Origin: Aeromonas bivalvium
GTDB taxonomy: Bacteria > Pseudomonadota > Gammaproteobacteria > Enterobacterales > Aeromonadaceae
DNA length: 64,000 bases
Assembly (NCBI RefSeq): GCF_000819765.1
Contig: NZ_CDBT01000010.1
Coordinates: 126,453-190,452 of the forward strand
Direction of reading: 5' to 3'
In this document: positions 46,673 to 56,495 of the stretch, piece after piece
Numbering within the stretch: position 1 is the stretch's first letter
Layout of the letters: the number at the start of each line of letters is the position of its first letter
Program-made: the position numbers and the translations under genes
Notes under the pieces: generated by a model
What the model was told of the DNA's origin: nothing
The model's input: only the letters and a program-made list of their open reading frames with translations
Databases searched by the model: none

Positions 46673-48526
46673 TCAGATCGGCAGCTTGTCGAGACGCTTG
46701 CCGCCCCAGGCCAGGTTCACGATGGCGCGTGTTCCCGTGATGGCGGTAAACATCGAGGCCAGGATACCGATGGCCAGGGTCAGGGCGAAGCCCTTGATGG
46801 CGCCGGTCCCGACCGCGAACAGTATGATACAGGTGATCAGGGTCGTGATGTTGGAGTCGGCAATGGTGCCAAACGCCTTCTCGTAACCCAGGTTGATGGC
46901 CTGCTGCACACCGCGTCCCGCCCGCAGCTCCTCACGAATACGCTCGAAGATCAAGACGTTCGCATCCACCGCCATGCCCATGGTCAACACGATGCCGGCG
47001 ATGCCGGGCAGTGTCATGGTGGCACCCGGGATCATGGACATCAGCCCGATGATCAGCACCACGTTGACCACCAGCGCCAGATTGGCCACCAGGCCGAACT
47101 TGCGATAGTAGATGGCCATGAAGATGACGATGGCGAGCATGCCATAGCCCATGGCCTGCATGCCGGAATCTATGTTCTGCTGTCCCAGGCTCGGGCCTAT
47201 GGTGCGCTCCTCCACGATCTGGATGGGCGCAATCAGGGCACCGGCACGCAGCAAGAGCGCCAGGTTGTGGGCCTCGTTGGCGTTGTCGATCCCCGTGATG
47301 CGGAACTGGCTGCCAAGGCGCGACTGTATGGTCGCAACGTTGATCACCTCTTCCTGCTTGCGGAACTTGCGCTTGCCATCGGGGCCGGGTTCACCGACCG
47401 GCTTGTACTCGATGAAGACGGTGGCCATGCCCTTGCCGACATTGTCCTTGGTAAAGTTGGCCATCTTGTTGCCACCCTGGCCATCGAGCTTGATGTTGAC
47501 CTGGGGACGGCTGTACTCATCGAAACCGGACTGGGCACCCACTATGTGGTCACCGGTCAGTATGATGCGCTTTTGCAGCACCACGGGGCGGCCGTTGCGA
47601 TCGGTGTAGACCTTGGAGCTCGGCGGCACCCGCCCATTGGCGGCGGCCTGGAGATCGGCGGTCTCATCGACCATGTGGAACTCCAGGGTCGCGGTGGCCC
47701 CCAGGATCTCCTTGGCACGGGCGGTGTCCTGGATACCGGGCAGCTCGACCACGATGCGCTCGGCACCCTGCTGCTGCACCAGCGGCTCGGCCACACCCAG
47801 CTCGTTGACCCGGTTGCGGATGATGGTGATGTTCTGCTCGAGGGCGTACTTCTTCACCTCCTTGACCTTGGCTTCGCTCAGGGAGGCCAGTACCAGGAAG
47901 TCATCCCCTTTCTGCTCGCTGTTGAACACCAGATCGGCATTCTGGCGGCGCAGATGGGCAAGCGCCTGCTCCTGATCCGCCTCGTCACGAAACAGGATCT
48001 CGACCCGATCGCCACTGCGGCGTACGCCGGAGTAACGGATCTTCTGGGTGCGCAGCTCGGTGCGGAAATCCTGCACCATCTGCTCCTGCTGCTTGGTCAG
48101 CGCCTCGGCCATGTCCACTTCCATCAGGAAGTGCACACCACCGCGCAGGTCGAGACCCAGCTTGAGGGGATTGGCACCGATGGCCTCGAGCCAGGCCGGG
48201 GTGGAGGGGGCCAGGTTCAGCGCGGTGACATAATCGTCACCCAGCTTGGTCGCGACCAGATCGCGGGCCTTGAGCTGATCTTCGGTATTGGTGAAACGCA
48301 CCAGGATCTGGCCGTGTTCGAAGGCGGCATGTTTGACCGGAATGGCGGCCTCATCCAGGATCGCTTTGACCTGGTCCAGCGTCTTGAGCTGAACCTCGGC
48401 ACCGCGACTGGCGGAGACTTGTAGAGCCGGATCCTCACCGTACAGGTTGGGGGCTGCATATAGAAAACCGATGGCGATCACCAGGATCACCATCAGGTAT
48501 TTCCACAGCGGATAGCGGTTTAACAC
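46673..48526 (-). CDS. secD: Protein translocase subunit SecD
   Basis: 617 residues. First membrane segment near the N-terminus, large periplasmic domain (with the [14 protein letters not shown] motif), five further C-terminal segments with [17 protein letters not shown]. Partner of SecF; the yajC-secD-secF order is conserved. Confidence 0.98.
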   Translation of the reverse strand: MLNRYPLWKYLMVILVIAIGFLYAAPNLYGEDPALQVSASRGAEVQLKTLDQVKAILDEAAIPVKHAAFEHGQILVRFTNTEDQLKARDLVATKLGDDYVTALNLAPSTPAWLEAIGANPLKLGLDLRGGVHFLMEVDMAEALTKQQEQMVQDFRTELRTQKIRYSGVRRSGDRVEILFRDEADQEQALAHLRRQNADLVFNSEQKGDDFLVLASLSEAKVKEVKKYALEQNITIIRNRVNELGVAEPLVQQQGAERIVVELPGIQDTARAKEILGATATLEFHMVDETADLQAAANGRVPPSSKVYTDRNGRPVVLQKRIILTGDHIVGAQSGFDEYSRPQVNIKLDGQGGNKMANFTKDNVGKGMATVFIEYKPVGEPGPDGKRKFRKQEEVINVATIQSRLGSQFRITGIDNANEAHNLALLLRAGALIAPIQIVEERTIGPSLGQQNIDSGMQAMGYGMLAIVIFMAIYYRKFGLVANLALVVNVVLIIGLMSMIPGATMTLPGIAGIVLTMGMAVDANVLIFERIREELRAGRGVQQAINLGYEKAFGTIADSNITTLITCIILFAVGTGAIKGFALTLAIGILASMFTAITGTRAIVNLAWGGKRLDKLPI

Positions 48527-48544
48527 GCTGTGCTCCTTGGGAGA

Positions 48545-48877
48545 TTAAAGGGACTGGATAGAACCCTTGGGCAGAACGGCGGTGACGAAATCACGCTTGA
48601 TGGTGACCTGGGTCTGCTCGTTCAGGGCCAGCACCAGGTAGTCGTTCTCGGTGGAGACCTTGACTATCTTGCCAACCAGACCGCCGGAGGTGAGCACTTC
48701 GTCACCCTTGGCCAATGAGCTCATCAGATTCTTGTGTTCCTTCACGCGCTTGGCTTGCGGACGGTAGATCATGAAGTAGAAGATGAGGCCAAACACGGCC
48801 AGCATGATGATCATTTCCATGCCGCCACCCTGGGGGGCCGCTTCACCGGCAGCATACGCTTTAGAGATAATGCTCAT
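48545..48877 (-). CDS. yajC: Sec translocon accessory protein YajC
   Basis: 110 residues. One membrane segment (about 21-40, MIIMLAVFGLIFYFMIYRPQ in short) followed by a basic cytoplasmic domain (GDEVLTSGGLVGKIV). It binds SecDF. Upstream of secD by 18 bases. Confidence 0.96.
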   Translation of the reverse strand: MSIISKAYAAGEAAPQGGGMEMIIMLAVFGLIFYFMIYRPQAKRVKEHKNLMSSLAKGDEVLTSGGLVGKIVKVSTENDYLVLALNEQTQVTIKRDFVTAVLPKGSIQSL

Positions 48878-48934
48878 TTAACAACCTCTTATTGATGTAG
48901 ATACAAGACACAACGCGCTGATACGTTGTTGTTA

Positions 48935-50080
<1,146 letters not shown>

Positions 50081-50100
50081 TCAGTCAGAGAAACAGTCTG

Positions 50101-50123
50101 ACAACAAAGGGCCCCACGGGCCC
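50101..50123 (-). terminator. Hairpin between queA and tgt
   Basis: GGGCCC (50109-50114) and GGGCCC (50118-50123) pair across a 3-base loop; on the minus strand TTTGTTGT follows. It could partly end queA transcripts before tgt. Each arm is self-complementary, so other pairings are possible. Confidence 0.4.
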
Positions 50124-50187
50124 GGTAATGAAGAAGCCGACCGGCATACTGACAAGCAGACCCTGAACGGCTTCTGAAGGGCCAGGC

Positions 50188-51255
50188 TCAAGCCTGTGCC
50201 CGGCGACGGGTGACGAACATGGCGTCCCCGTAGCTGAAGAAACGGTACTGTTCGGCCACCGCCACCCGGTAGGCCGCCATCACGTGATCGTACCCGGCGA
50301 AGGCACTGACCAGCATGATCAGGGTCGATTCGGGCAGGTGGAAGTTGGTGATCATGGCATCGACCAGCTGGAACTCGTAACCCGGGAAGATGAAGATGTC
50401 GGTGTCGCTGAAAAACGGTGCCAGCGGCTTGCCCTGGGCCAGGGTCACCCTGGCGGCGCTCTCGAGGGATCGTACCGAGGTGGTGCCCACGGCAATCACA
50501 CGGCCGCCCCGGGCACGGGTCGCGGCAATGGCGTCCACCACTTCCTGGGGCACCTCGGCGTATTCCGAGTGCATGTGGTGATCTTCAATCTTGTCCACCC
50601 GCACCGGCTGGAAGGTGCCCGCCCCCACGTGCAGGGTGACAAACGCCAGCTCCACCCCCTTGGCCCGGATCTGCTCGAGCAGGGCTTCATCGAAGTGCAG
50701 GCCGGCGGTGGGCGCCGCCACCGCGCCTGGTTTGGCGTTGTAGACGGTCTGGTAACGCTCTTTGTCCGCGTCCTCGTCGGGCCTGTCGATATAGGGGGGC
50801 AACGGCATGTGGCCGATGGCCTCCAGGATCTCCAGCACCGGGCGGGGGTCTTGGAAGTGGATCTCGAACAGGGCATCGTGGCGGGCGCGCATCTCGGCTT
50901 CCACCTTCTCCCCGTCGGGGCCGCCCTCCAGGATGAGGCGGGTACCTGGCTTGGGGGACTTGGAGGAGCGCACGTGAGCCAGCACGCTGTGCTCGTCCAG
51001 GATGCGCTCCACCAGCACCTCCAGCTTGCCGCCGCTGGCCTTCTGGCCAAACATGCGAGCCGGAATGACCCGGGTGTTGTTGAACACCAGCAGATCCCCT
51101 GGGTGGAGTCTATCCAGGAGGTCGACAAATTGGCCGTGGCGCAGGGCGCCGCTGTCGCCATCGAGTTGCAGCAGACGGCTGGCACTGCGCTCGCTCATGG
51201 GATAGCGGGCAATCAGGGCGTCAGGCAGCTCAAAGGAAAAATCGGATACTTGCAT
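50188..51255 (-). CDS. queA: S-adenosylmethionine:tRNA ribosyltransferase-isomerase
   Basis: 355 residues from the ATG at 51253-51255 giving [11 protein letters not shown], as in E. coli. Motifs [34 protein letters not shown] and [12 protein letters not shown] are present. QueA adds the epoxycyclopentanediol ring from SAM to preQ1 in tRNA. The ribosome-binding site is weak, so an in-frame upstream start cannot be excluded. Confidence 0.97.
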   Translation of the reverse strand: MQVSDFSFELPDALIARYPMSERSASRLLQLDGDSGALRHGQFVDLLDRLHPGDLLVFNNTRVIPARMFGQKASGGKLEVLVERILDEHSVLAHVRSSKSPKPGTRLILEGGPDGEKVEAEMRARHDALFEIHFQDPRPVLEILEAIGHMPLPPYIDRPDEDADKERYQTVYNAKPGAVAAPTAGLHFDEALLEQIRAKGVELAFVTLHVGAGTFQPVRVDKIEDHHMHSEYAEVPQEVVDAIAATRARGGRVIAVGTTSVRSLESAARVTLAQGKPLAPFFSDTDIFIFPGYEFQLVDAMITNFHLPESTLIMLVSAFAGYDHVMAAYRVAVAEQYRFFSYGDAMFVTRRRAQA

Positions 51256-51484
51256 CGTGACTACTTGGCTTGGCAATAGGATCGGCGGCTAGTCTAGTTA
51301 TCCCCCACAGGCATGGCAACCGAAAAGGCCAAAAACACAAGGGATACAAGGGGTAGAGGCCTGCCTGGCGCGGCCGTCCCCCTCAGCCGGCTATCCCCTT
51401 TCCCCTTGACCCCGATCATGTTGCAACCCGGGCCCCTGGGCTAGGGTGAACTCAGGCACATGACATCAGCCATTGGAGGCGCCC

Positions 51485-51961
51485 ATGATGACCCTGAGCG
51501 AGATAATGACAGAGCAGCCCTTCACCCTGGGGCCGGACAACAGCGTCAAGCAGGCGATGGATCTGATGCAGCAGGAGCGGATCCGCCACATCCCCATCGT
51601 CGATGAACAGCAACAGCTGCTGGGGTTGGTGACCCTCACCGATATCCTGGCGACCCGGGAGTCCAAGTTGCTGCTGATAGACCCGGAGCGGGAGGCCGAG
51701 TTCACCGACAGCGTCCGCCTCGAGGAGATCATGACCCGCAAGGTGGCCAGCGTCAGCCCCCATGCCGGCATCAAGGAGGCGGCCCTCTATCTGCAACGCC
51801 ACAAATACGGCTGCCTGCCGGTACAGGACAAGGGGGTGCTGATAGGCATAGTGACAGAGTCGGATCTCATCGCCGTGGCCATCAATTTGCTGGAACTGAT
51901 GGAAGAGCGCGAGCCACCGACCTCGGACAGCCTGGATGAGGGCGAGTGGAACCGGACCTGA
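51485..51961 (+). CDS. Two-CBS-domain protein
   Basis: 158 residues from the ATG at 51485 (GGAGG 5 bases upstream; the ATG at 51488 is the alternative). Two CBS domains make up nearly all of it: about 1-60 (SEIMTEQPFTLGPDNSVKQA; HIPIVDEQQQLLGLVTLTD) and about 77-140 (EEIMTRKVASVSPHAGIKEA; GIVTESDLIAVA). Stand-alone CBS pairs usually bind adenylates or SAM and regulate partners, but no partner is seen. Function unknown. Confidence 0.88.
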   Translation: MMTLSEIMTEQPFTLGPDNSVKQAMDLMQQERIRHIPIVDEQQQLLGLVTLTDILATRESKLLLIDPEREAEFTDSVRLEEIMTRKVASVSPHAGIKEAALYLQRHKYGCLPVQDKGVLIGIVTESDLIAVAINLLELMEEREPPTSDSLDEGEWNRT

Positions 51962-52061
51962 GCAAAGTAATAAAATTACAGAAATGACTATAAAAAGGTC
52001 ATTTAATCACCAGCACCCCCTATTTAGCGGCCCATTATGGTAACAAAACAACAAAACAGGG

Positions 52062-52090
52062 TTGCAATGTGACCTTGGTCACACTATCAT
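52062..52090 (+). promoter_or_regulatory. Promoter with a perfect CRP core between -35 and -10
   Basis: TTGCAA (52062-52067), 17 bases, then TATCAT (52085-52090). The spacer contains TGTGACCTTGGTCACA (52068-52083), a perfect TGTGA-N6-TCACA CRP core and a perfect palindrome. CRP bound here would block RNA polymerase, so the promoter should be repressed when cAMP is high. It serves the RNA candidate that follows. Confidence 0.7.
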
Positions 52091-52097
52091 CCCCCCT

Positions 52098-52236
52098 GCA
52101 AAATTGCCGAGGGGATGCTGTGGTGTGTGCAGCCAATCAGCCTCCTCTCATCATCCGCACGTTTGCACACCCCAAGTCTTTATTTTTATTGCCATTCCTT
52201 GTTTTGATAGCCCGGCCCCTGCGCCGGGATTTTTTT
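52098..52236 (+). ncRNA. Putative CRP-repressed small regulatory RNA
   Basis: From the predicted start (about 52097-52099) to the U-run of the terminator is about 139 bases. A hairpin is possible from GTGTGCA (52125-52131) with TGCACAC (52164-52170). Its 32-base loop exposes CCTCCTCT (52141-52148), complementary to Shine-Dalgarno sequences. A U/A-rich single-stranded part and a GC terminator with U7 follow, the usual Hfq-RNA layout. It does not resemble Spot 42 or CyaR in sequence. A 30-codon frame (52115-52207) runs through it without good ribosome-binding spacing. Never matched to a known RNA here; inferred. Confidence 0.55.
52211..52236 (+). terminator. Terminator of the sRNA candidate
   Basis: CCCGGC (52211-52216) pairs with GCCGGG (52223-52228), followed by ATTTTTTT. 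A clear Rho-independent terminator with no annotated gene immediately upstream. Confidence 0.8.
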
Positions 52237-52578
52237 ATCTGCCACCCCCTGCCCCCCTGATACGCTTCCCCCTTGCAACCGACCCCTTGCCACGAGCAGT
52301 ATGTCTCTGGTTCCTCACCCGTCCCAGGCGAGCAAGGGTCTTCCTGCTTGCGGGGGAAAAGAGGGATGCAATATCTAGCTTATCTTTGTAAAACATATGT
52401 TTATTCATAATTGATCGGTATATTCATCCTGGGTACAGGCAGGATGGTTAATCTAAAAAACAGATTTGTCCGATTCATAATTGCCGCTTTAATCGATTGG
52501 GACATGCCCCTATCATGGCCCAAGTCAACTAACCCGGGGTCGCAAATCGTTGCACCAGGGATTCACAGGAGCAAATAG
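52237..52578 (+). promoter_or_regulatory. ahpC upstream region
   Basis: 342 bases, AT-rich between 52370 and 52500. TATCAT at 52511-52516 is a likely -10 for ahpC with a poor -35, fitting an activator-dependent promoter. ATCCTG-GGTACAGG-CAGGAT (52426-52445) is an inverted repeat. OxyR is the expected activator of ahpC, but no convincing four-part OxyR site was found by eye. Confidence 0.4.
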
Positions 52579-53145
52579 ATGTCTACCTATATCAATACCG
52601 AGATCAAGCCGTTCACCGCTACCGCCTACCACAATGGCAAATTCGTTGAGGTTTCCGAACGTGACCTGAAAGACAAGTGGTCCGTGGTCTTCTTCTACCC
52701 GGCTGACTTCACCTTCGTTTGCCCGACCGAACTGGGTGACCTGGCCGACAACTACGCCGAATTCCAGAAGCTGGGCGTCGAGATCTACGCCGTATCCACC
52801 GACACCCACTTCACTCACAAGGCGTGGCACGATACCTCCGACACCATCAACAAGATCCAGTACCCGATGATCGGCGACCCGACCGGTGCCATCACCCGCA
52901 ACTTCGGCGTCATGATCGAAGAAGCTGGCCTGGCTGACCGCGGAACCTTCGTCATCGACCCGAAAGGCGTCATCCAGATCGTCGAGATCAACGCTGGCGG
53001 CATCGGCCGTGACGCCCTGGAGCTGCTGCGCAAAGTCAAGGCTGCCCAGTACGTTGCCTCCCACCCGGGTGAAGTGTGCCCGGCCAAGTGGAAAGAAGGC
53101 GACGCCACCCTGGCCCCGTCCCTGGATCTGGTAGGCAAAATCTAA
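52579..53145 (+). CDS. ahpC: Alkyl hydroperoxide reductase subunit C (peroxiredoxin)
   Basis: 188 residues, ATG with AGGAG 7 bases upstream. Peroxidatic Cys48 in [11 protein letters not shown] and resolving Cys167 in GEVCPAKW. A typical 2-Cys peroxiredoxin that reduces H2O2 and organic peroxides in the cytoplasm. ahpF, which regenerates it, follows after 110 bases. Its codon use looks more biased than the neighbours, consistent with high expression. Confidence 0.98.
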   Translation: MSTYINTEIKPFTATAYHNGKFVEVSERDLKDKWSVVFFYPADFTFVCPTELGDLADNYAEFQKLGVEIYAVSTDTHFTHKAWHDTSDTINKIQYPMIGDPTGAITRNFGVMIEEAGLADRGTFVIDPKGVIQIVEINAGGIGRDALELLRKVKAAQYVASHPGEVCPAKWKEGDATLAPSLDLVGKI

Positions 53146-53160
53146 GCCTCCCGCTCCCAA

Positions 53161-53190
53161 GACCGGCCCGTTCAAGGGCCGGTCTGCTTT
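53161..53190 (+). terminator. Attenuator-like hairpin between ahpC and ahpF
   Basis: GACCGGCCC-GTTCAA-GGGCCGGTC is a perfect 9-base stem 15 bases after the ahpC stop, with a poor T run (TGCTTT). It probably lowers ahpF transcription relative to ahpC, or protects the ahpC mRNA 3' end. Confidence 0.6.
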
Positions 53191-53255
53191 CTGGTCCTCT
53201 GTTTTCTGTATCCGTTCATAGTGCCGACCCGCATTCAGCAAGAAGGAATTCGACC

Positions 53256-54839
53256 ATGTTAGATACCAACCTCAAACAACAACTCAACGGTTACTTGCAG
53301 TACATCGTCAATCCCATCGAGATCAGCGTGTCCGGCAATGACAGCGACAAATCCGCCGAGCTCCTGGCCTTGGCCAGCGAGATAGCCGAAATGTCCCCCA
53401 AGATTGCCATGACTGATGGCAGCAATGTCCGCAAGCCTTCCATGAGCATCGCGCCCCAGGGCCAGGCCCCGCGCGTGCACTTTGCCGGCATTCCCATGGG
53501 TCATGAATTTACCTCCCTGGTGCTCGCCCTGCTGCAAAGCGGCGGCCATCCCTCCAAGGCCGATCCGGCCGTGCTGGAGCAGGTGAAGAACCTCAAGGGC
53601 GAGTTCCACTTCGAGACCTATATCTCCCTCTCCTGCCACAACTGCCCGGACGTGGTACAGGCCCTGAACCTGATGGCCACCCTGAACCCCGGCATCAGTC
53701 ACACCATGATCGACGGTGCCCTGTTCCAGGACGAGGTGAACGAGCGTCAAATCATGGCGGTCCCGAACGTCTACCTGAACGGTCAGCCGTTCAGCCAGGG
53801 CCGCACCTCCCTCGAAGAGATAGTGGCCAAGCTCGACACAGGCGCGGCCGAGCGCAAGGCGCAAGAGCTCAACGAAAAAGCCCCCTACGACGTGCTGGTG
53901 GTGGGCGGTGGCCCGGCCGGCGCCGCAGCGGCCATCTATGCCGCCCGCAAAGGCATTCGTACCGCCATCGTCGCCGAGCGCTTCGGCGGCCAGGTGATGG
54001 ACACCGTCGGCATCGAGAACTTCATCTCCGTGCCCTACACCGAGGGCCCCAAGCTGGCCGCCAGCCTGGAGCAGCACGTCAAGCAGTACGGCGTGGAAGT
54101 GATCACCGAGCAGCGCGCCGCGGCCATCAGCAAGGATGGTTACGTCAACGTGGATCTCGCCTCCGGTGCCACCCTCAAGAGCCGCGCCGTGATCCTGGCG
54201 ACCGGTGCCCGCTGGCGCGATCTCAACGTGCCGGGTGAACTCGAATACCGCACCAAGGGCGTAGCCTACTGCCCCCACTGTGACGGCCCCTTCTTCAAGG
54301 GCAAGCGGGTGGCGGTGATAGGTGGCGGTAACTCCGGCATAGAAGCGGCCATCGATCTGGCCGGCATCGTCGAGCACGTCACAGTAGTGGAGTTCGCCGA
54401 TACCCTGCGCGCCGACGAGGTGCTGCAGAAGAAGGCTCGCTCCATGGCCAACATCGACATCATCATGAGCGCCCGTACCACGGAAGTCATCGGCGACGGC
54501 AGCAAGGTGGTGGGCATGGACTACGAGGATCGCACCACAGGCGAAATCAAGCACCTGGCGGTGGCCGGTATCTTCGTCCAGATAGGCCTGGTACCGAACA
54601 CCGAGTTCCTCAAAGGCAGCGAAATCGCCCTGACCCGCTTTGGCGAGATCGAGATCGACACCAAGGGTGCCACTTCCCTGCCCGGCGTCTACGCCGCAGG
54701 GGACGCCACCACTGTGCCGTTCAAGCAGATCATCATCTCCATGGGGGCTGGTGCCACCGCCGCCCTGGGGGCGTTCGATTACCTCATTCGCACCCCTGAG
54801 CCCAGCCAGGTGGCGAGCGCGGAGCCGGCCCTGGCCTGA
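53256..54839 (+). CDS. ahpF: Alkyl hydroperoxide reductase subunit F
   Basis: 527 residues from the ATG at 53256 (AAGGAA upstream). N-terminal double-thioredoxin domain with [11 protein letters not shown] motif [19 protein letters not shown] in short, NAD motif [12 protein letters not shown] and the redox pair CPHC in [10 protein letters not shown]. It passes electrons from NADH to AhpC. Confidence 0.97.
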   Translation: MLDTNLKQQLNGYLQYIVNPIEISVSGNDSDKSAELLALASEIAEMSPKIAMTDGSNVRKPSMSIAPQGQAPRVHFAGIPMGHEFTSLVLALLQSGGHPSKADPAVLEQVKNLKGEFHFETYISLSCHNCPDVVQALNLMATLNPGISHTMIDGALFQDEVNERQIMAVPNVYLNGQPFSQGRTSLEEIVAKLDTGAAERKAQELNEKAPYDVLVVGGGPAGAAAAIYAARKGIRTAIVAERFGGQVMDTVGIENFISVPYTEGPKLAASLEQHVKQYGVEVITEQRAAAISKDGYVNVDLASGATLKSRAVILATGARWRDLNVPGELEYRTKGVAYCPHCDGPFFKGKRVAVIGGGNSGIEAAIDLAGIVEHVTVVEFADTLRADEVLQKKARSMANIDIIMSARTTEVIGDGSKVVGMDYEDRTTGEIKHLAVAGIFVQIGLVPNTEFLKGSEIALTRFGEIEIDTKGATSLPGVYAAGDATTVPFKQIIISMGAGATAALGAFDYLIRTPEPSQVASAEPALA

Positions 54840-54858
54840 TCCCTTCCCCTCGATCGCA

Positions 54859-54886
54859 AACCGGTGCCCAGGCACCGGTTTTTTTA
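54859..54886 (+). terminator. ahpF terminator
   Basis: AACCGGTGCC-CA-GGCACCGGTT followed by T5, 19 bases after the ahpF stop. Strong. Confidence 0.88.
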
Positions 54887-55058
54887 TTGTCTTGCTGGCA
54901 GGGCGACCCCCACTCGTCCCCTTGTCAGGGCCAGCTCCCCTGGCTCATGACCCGCCGCCCGGTCTGCATGACGACCTCTTTATCTGGATGCTTCACGCGC
55001 CCGTCCCCCACCCCATCTATGTTGCCTGGGCCATCCGAGGCCTGTCCCTGCTACAGGA

Positions 55059-56321
55059 TCAGCTCGCTTCGCCCTGTGCCTGGGTCAGCTCAACATCGGG
55101 TCTGGGCTCCAGCTCGGCGGTCATGGGGGTGTTCGGGGGCACAGGGATGAACTGCTGATGCTCGGCCAGGGGCACCGGCGCCCGCACCCGCTGACGCCAG
55201 ATCAGAAACAGGGTCAACAGCGCCCCGCACAGGCAGAAGTAGGCGAACAGGCCCTGAGGGCCGAACAGCTGGATGGCACTCGGCGCCAGCACAGGCCCTA
55301 CCATGGCCCCCAGGCTGTAAGCGAGCAGCAGTCCCTGGTTTGCTCCCAGTACCTGATCCGGCTTGAGCTCGTCGCAGGCGTGGCTGAGGCTCAGGGGGTA
55401 GATGGAGAAGGCCAGGCCGCCAAACAGGAAGATGAGACCCGTCGCCAGCCAGTCGGGCTGGGGCGCCGGCAGGATCACCATCAGCAGGGAGACCAGGGCA
55501 AGCAGCGCGCTCAGCAGGCCGATGACCAGGCGCCTGTCGAGGCGATCCGACACTCGCCCTATGGGGTATTGCAGGCACATGCCCCCCAGGATCACCACGG
55601 CCATCATGTTGGCGACCCGCTCCAGACCATAGCCGTTGTCGGTGAAATAGAGGGGCAGCAGACCATAGATGGCCCCCAGGATGAGCCCTGAGCTCAGGCT
55701 GCTCCACATCCCGGCCGGAGTGAGGCGAAACAGCTCGAAGAAGCCCACCTGCTGGGGCTGGATCATGGTGGGCATGGCCACCCGGGAGAGGGCCAGGGGG
55801 ATCACGGAGAGGGAGGCAGCCATGGCGCACAGGGCGAAGGGCGCCAGCACCATGGGATCGATCACCTTGAGCAGCAGCTGGCCGGCGGCCAGGGCCCCGT
55901 AGAGCAGTATCATGTAGAGAGACATCAGCTTGCCCCTGTCCCGCGGCGTGCTGGAGACCAGCATCCAGGATTCGAGCACCACGAACAGGCCCCCGGTGGC
56001 AAAGCCCCCCAGCAGGCGCAGCCCGGCCCAGACCCAGGGATCGACGACGAGGCCGTGGAGCAGGGTCAGGGTGCAGATGAGGGAGGCATAGGCCGCATAG
56101 GCGCGGATATGGCCCACCCGTACGATGAGGCGCGCATTGACGAAGGAGCCGAGCACCAGACCGGCGAAATAGGTGCCAGAGACCAGCCCGATGGCCTGGG
56201 CATCCACCTGCTCGGCCGAGAGCCGCACCGTCAGCAGGGTGCTCATCAGACCGTGACCCAGGATGAAGATCACCAGACTCATCAGCGGGGAGACCACCCC
56301 TTGCCATCTCGTCGCCACCAT
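55059..56321 (-). CDS. MFS transporter, YcaD-like
   Basis: 420 residues from the ATG at 56319-56321 with GGGAG upstream; the longer frame to 56423 is not supported. Twelve membrane segments, with MFS loop motifs (GRVSDRLDRRLVIG between segments 8 and 9; ESWMLVSSTPRDRGKLMS in segment 5/6 loop). Sequence is closest in kind to the YcaD group of major facilitator carriers. Substrate unknown. The C-terminal tail is Pro/Glu-rich. Confidence 0.85.
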   Translation of the reverse strand: MVATRWQGVVSPLMSLVIFILGHGLMSTLLTVRLSAEQVDAQAIGLVSGTYFAGLVLGSFVNARLIVRVGHIRAYAAYASLICTLTLLHGLVVDPWVWAGLRLLGGFATGGLFVVLESWMLVSSTPRDRGKLMSLYMILLYGALAAGQLLLKVIDPMVLAPFALCAMAASLSVIPLALSRVAMPTMIQPQQVGFFELFRLTPAGMWSSLSSGLILGAIYGLLPLYFTDNGYGLERVANMMAVVILGGMCLQYPIGRVSDRLDRRLVIGLLSALLALVSLLMVILPAPQPDWLATGLIFLFGGLAFSIYPLSLSHACDELKPDQVLGANQGLLLAYSLGAMVGPVLAPSAIQLFGPQGLFAYFCLCGALLTLFLIWRQRVRAPVPLAEHQQFIPVPPNTPMTAELEPRPDVELTQAQGEAS

Positions 56322-56448
56322 ATCCCGCTCCCTTTCTGCCGTGCCAAAACCATACAGGCTACGGACAAATGGCGGTGGCTTCAACCCGAAGCGGCCGCCA
56401 CCGGGATCCGAGTGTCTGGCCACATCCGGGGCTTGCGCGCGACATCAA

Positions 56449-56475
56449 TAAAAAAGGCCGCTCGATGAGCGGCCT
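56449..56475 (-). terminator. deaD terminator
   Basis: On the minus strand AGGCCGCT-CATCG-AGCGGCCT is followed by TTTTTTATTG, about 20 bases after the deaD stop. Confidence 0.85.
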
Positions 56476-56495
56476 CTTGGCAAGGGTATCAAGGC

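Noticed and set aside
52115..52207. 30-codon frame inside the sRNA candidate
   Set aside because: The purine run touches the ATG, leaving too little spacing, and the peptide has no recognisable feature. A dual-function RNA is possible but unsupported.
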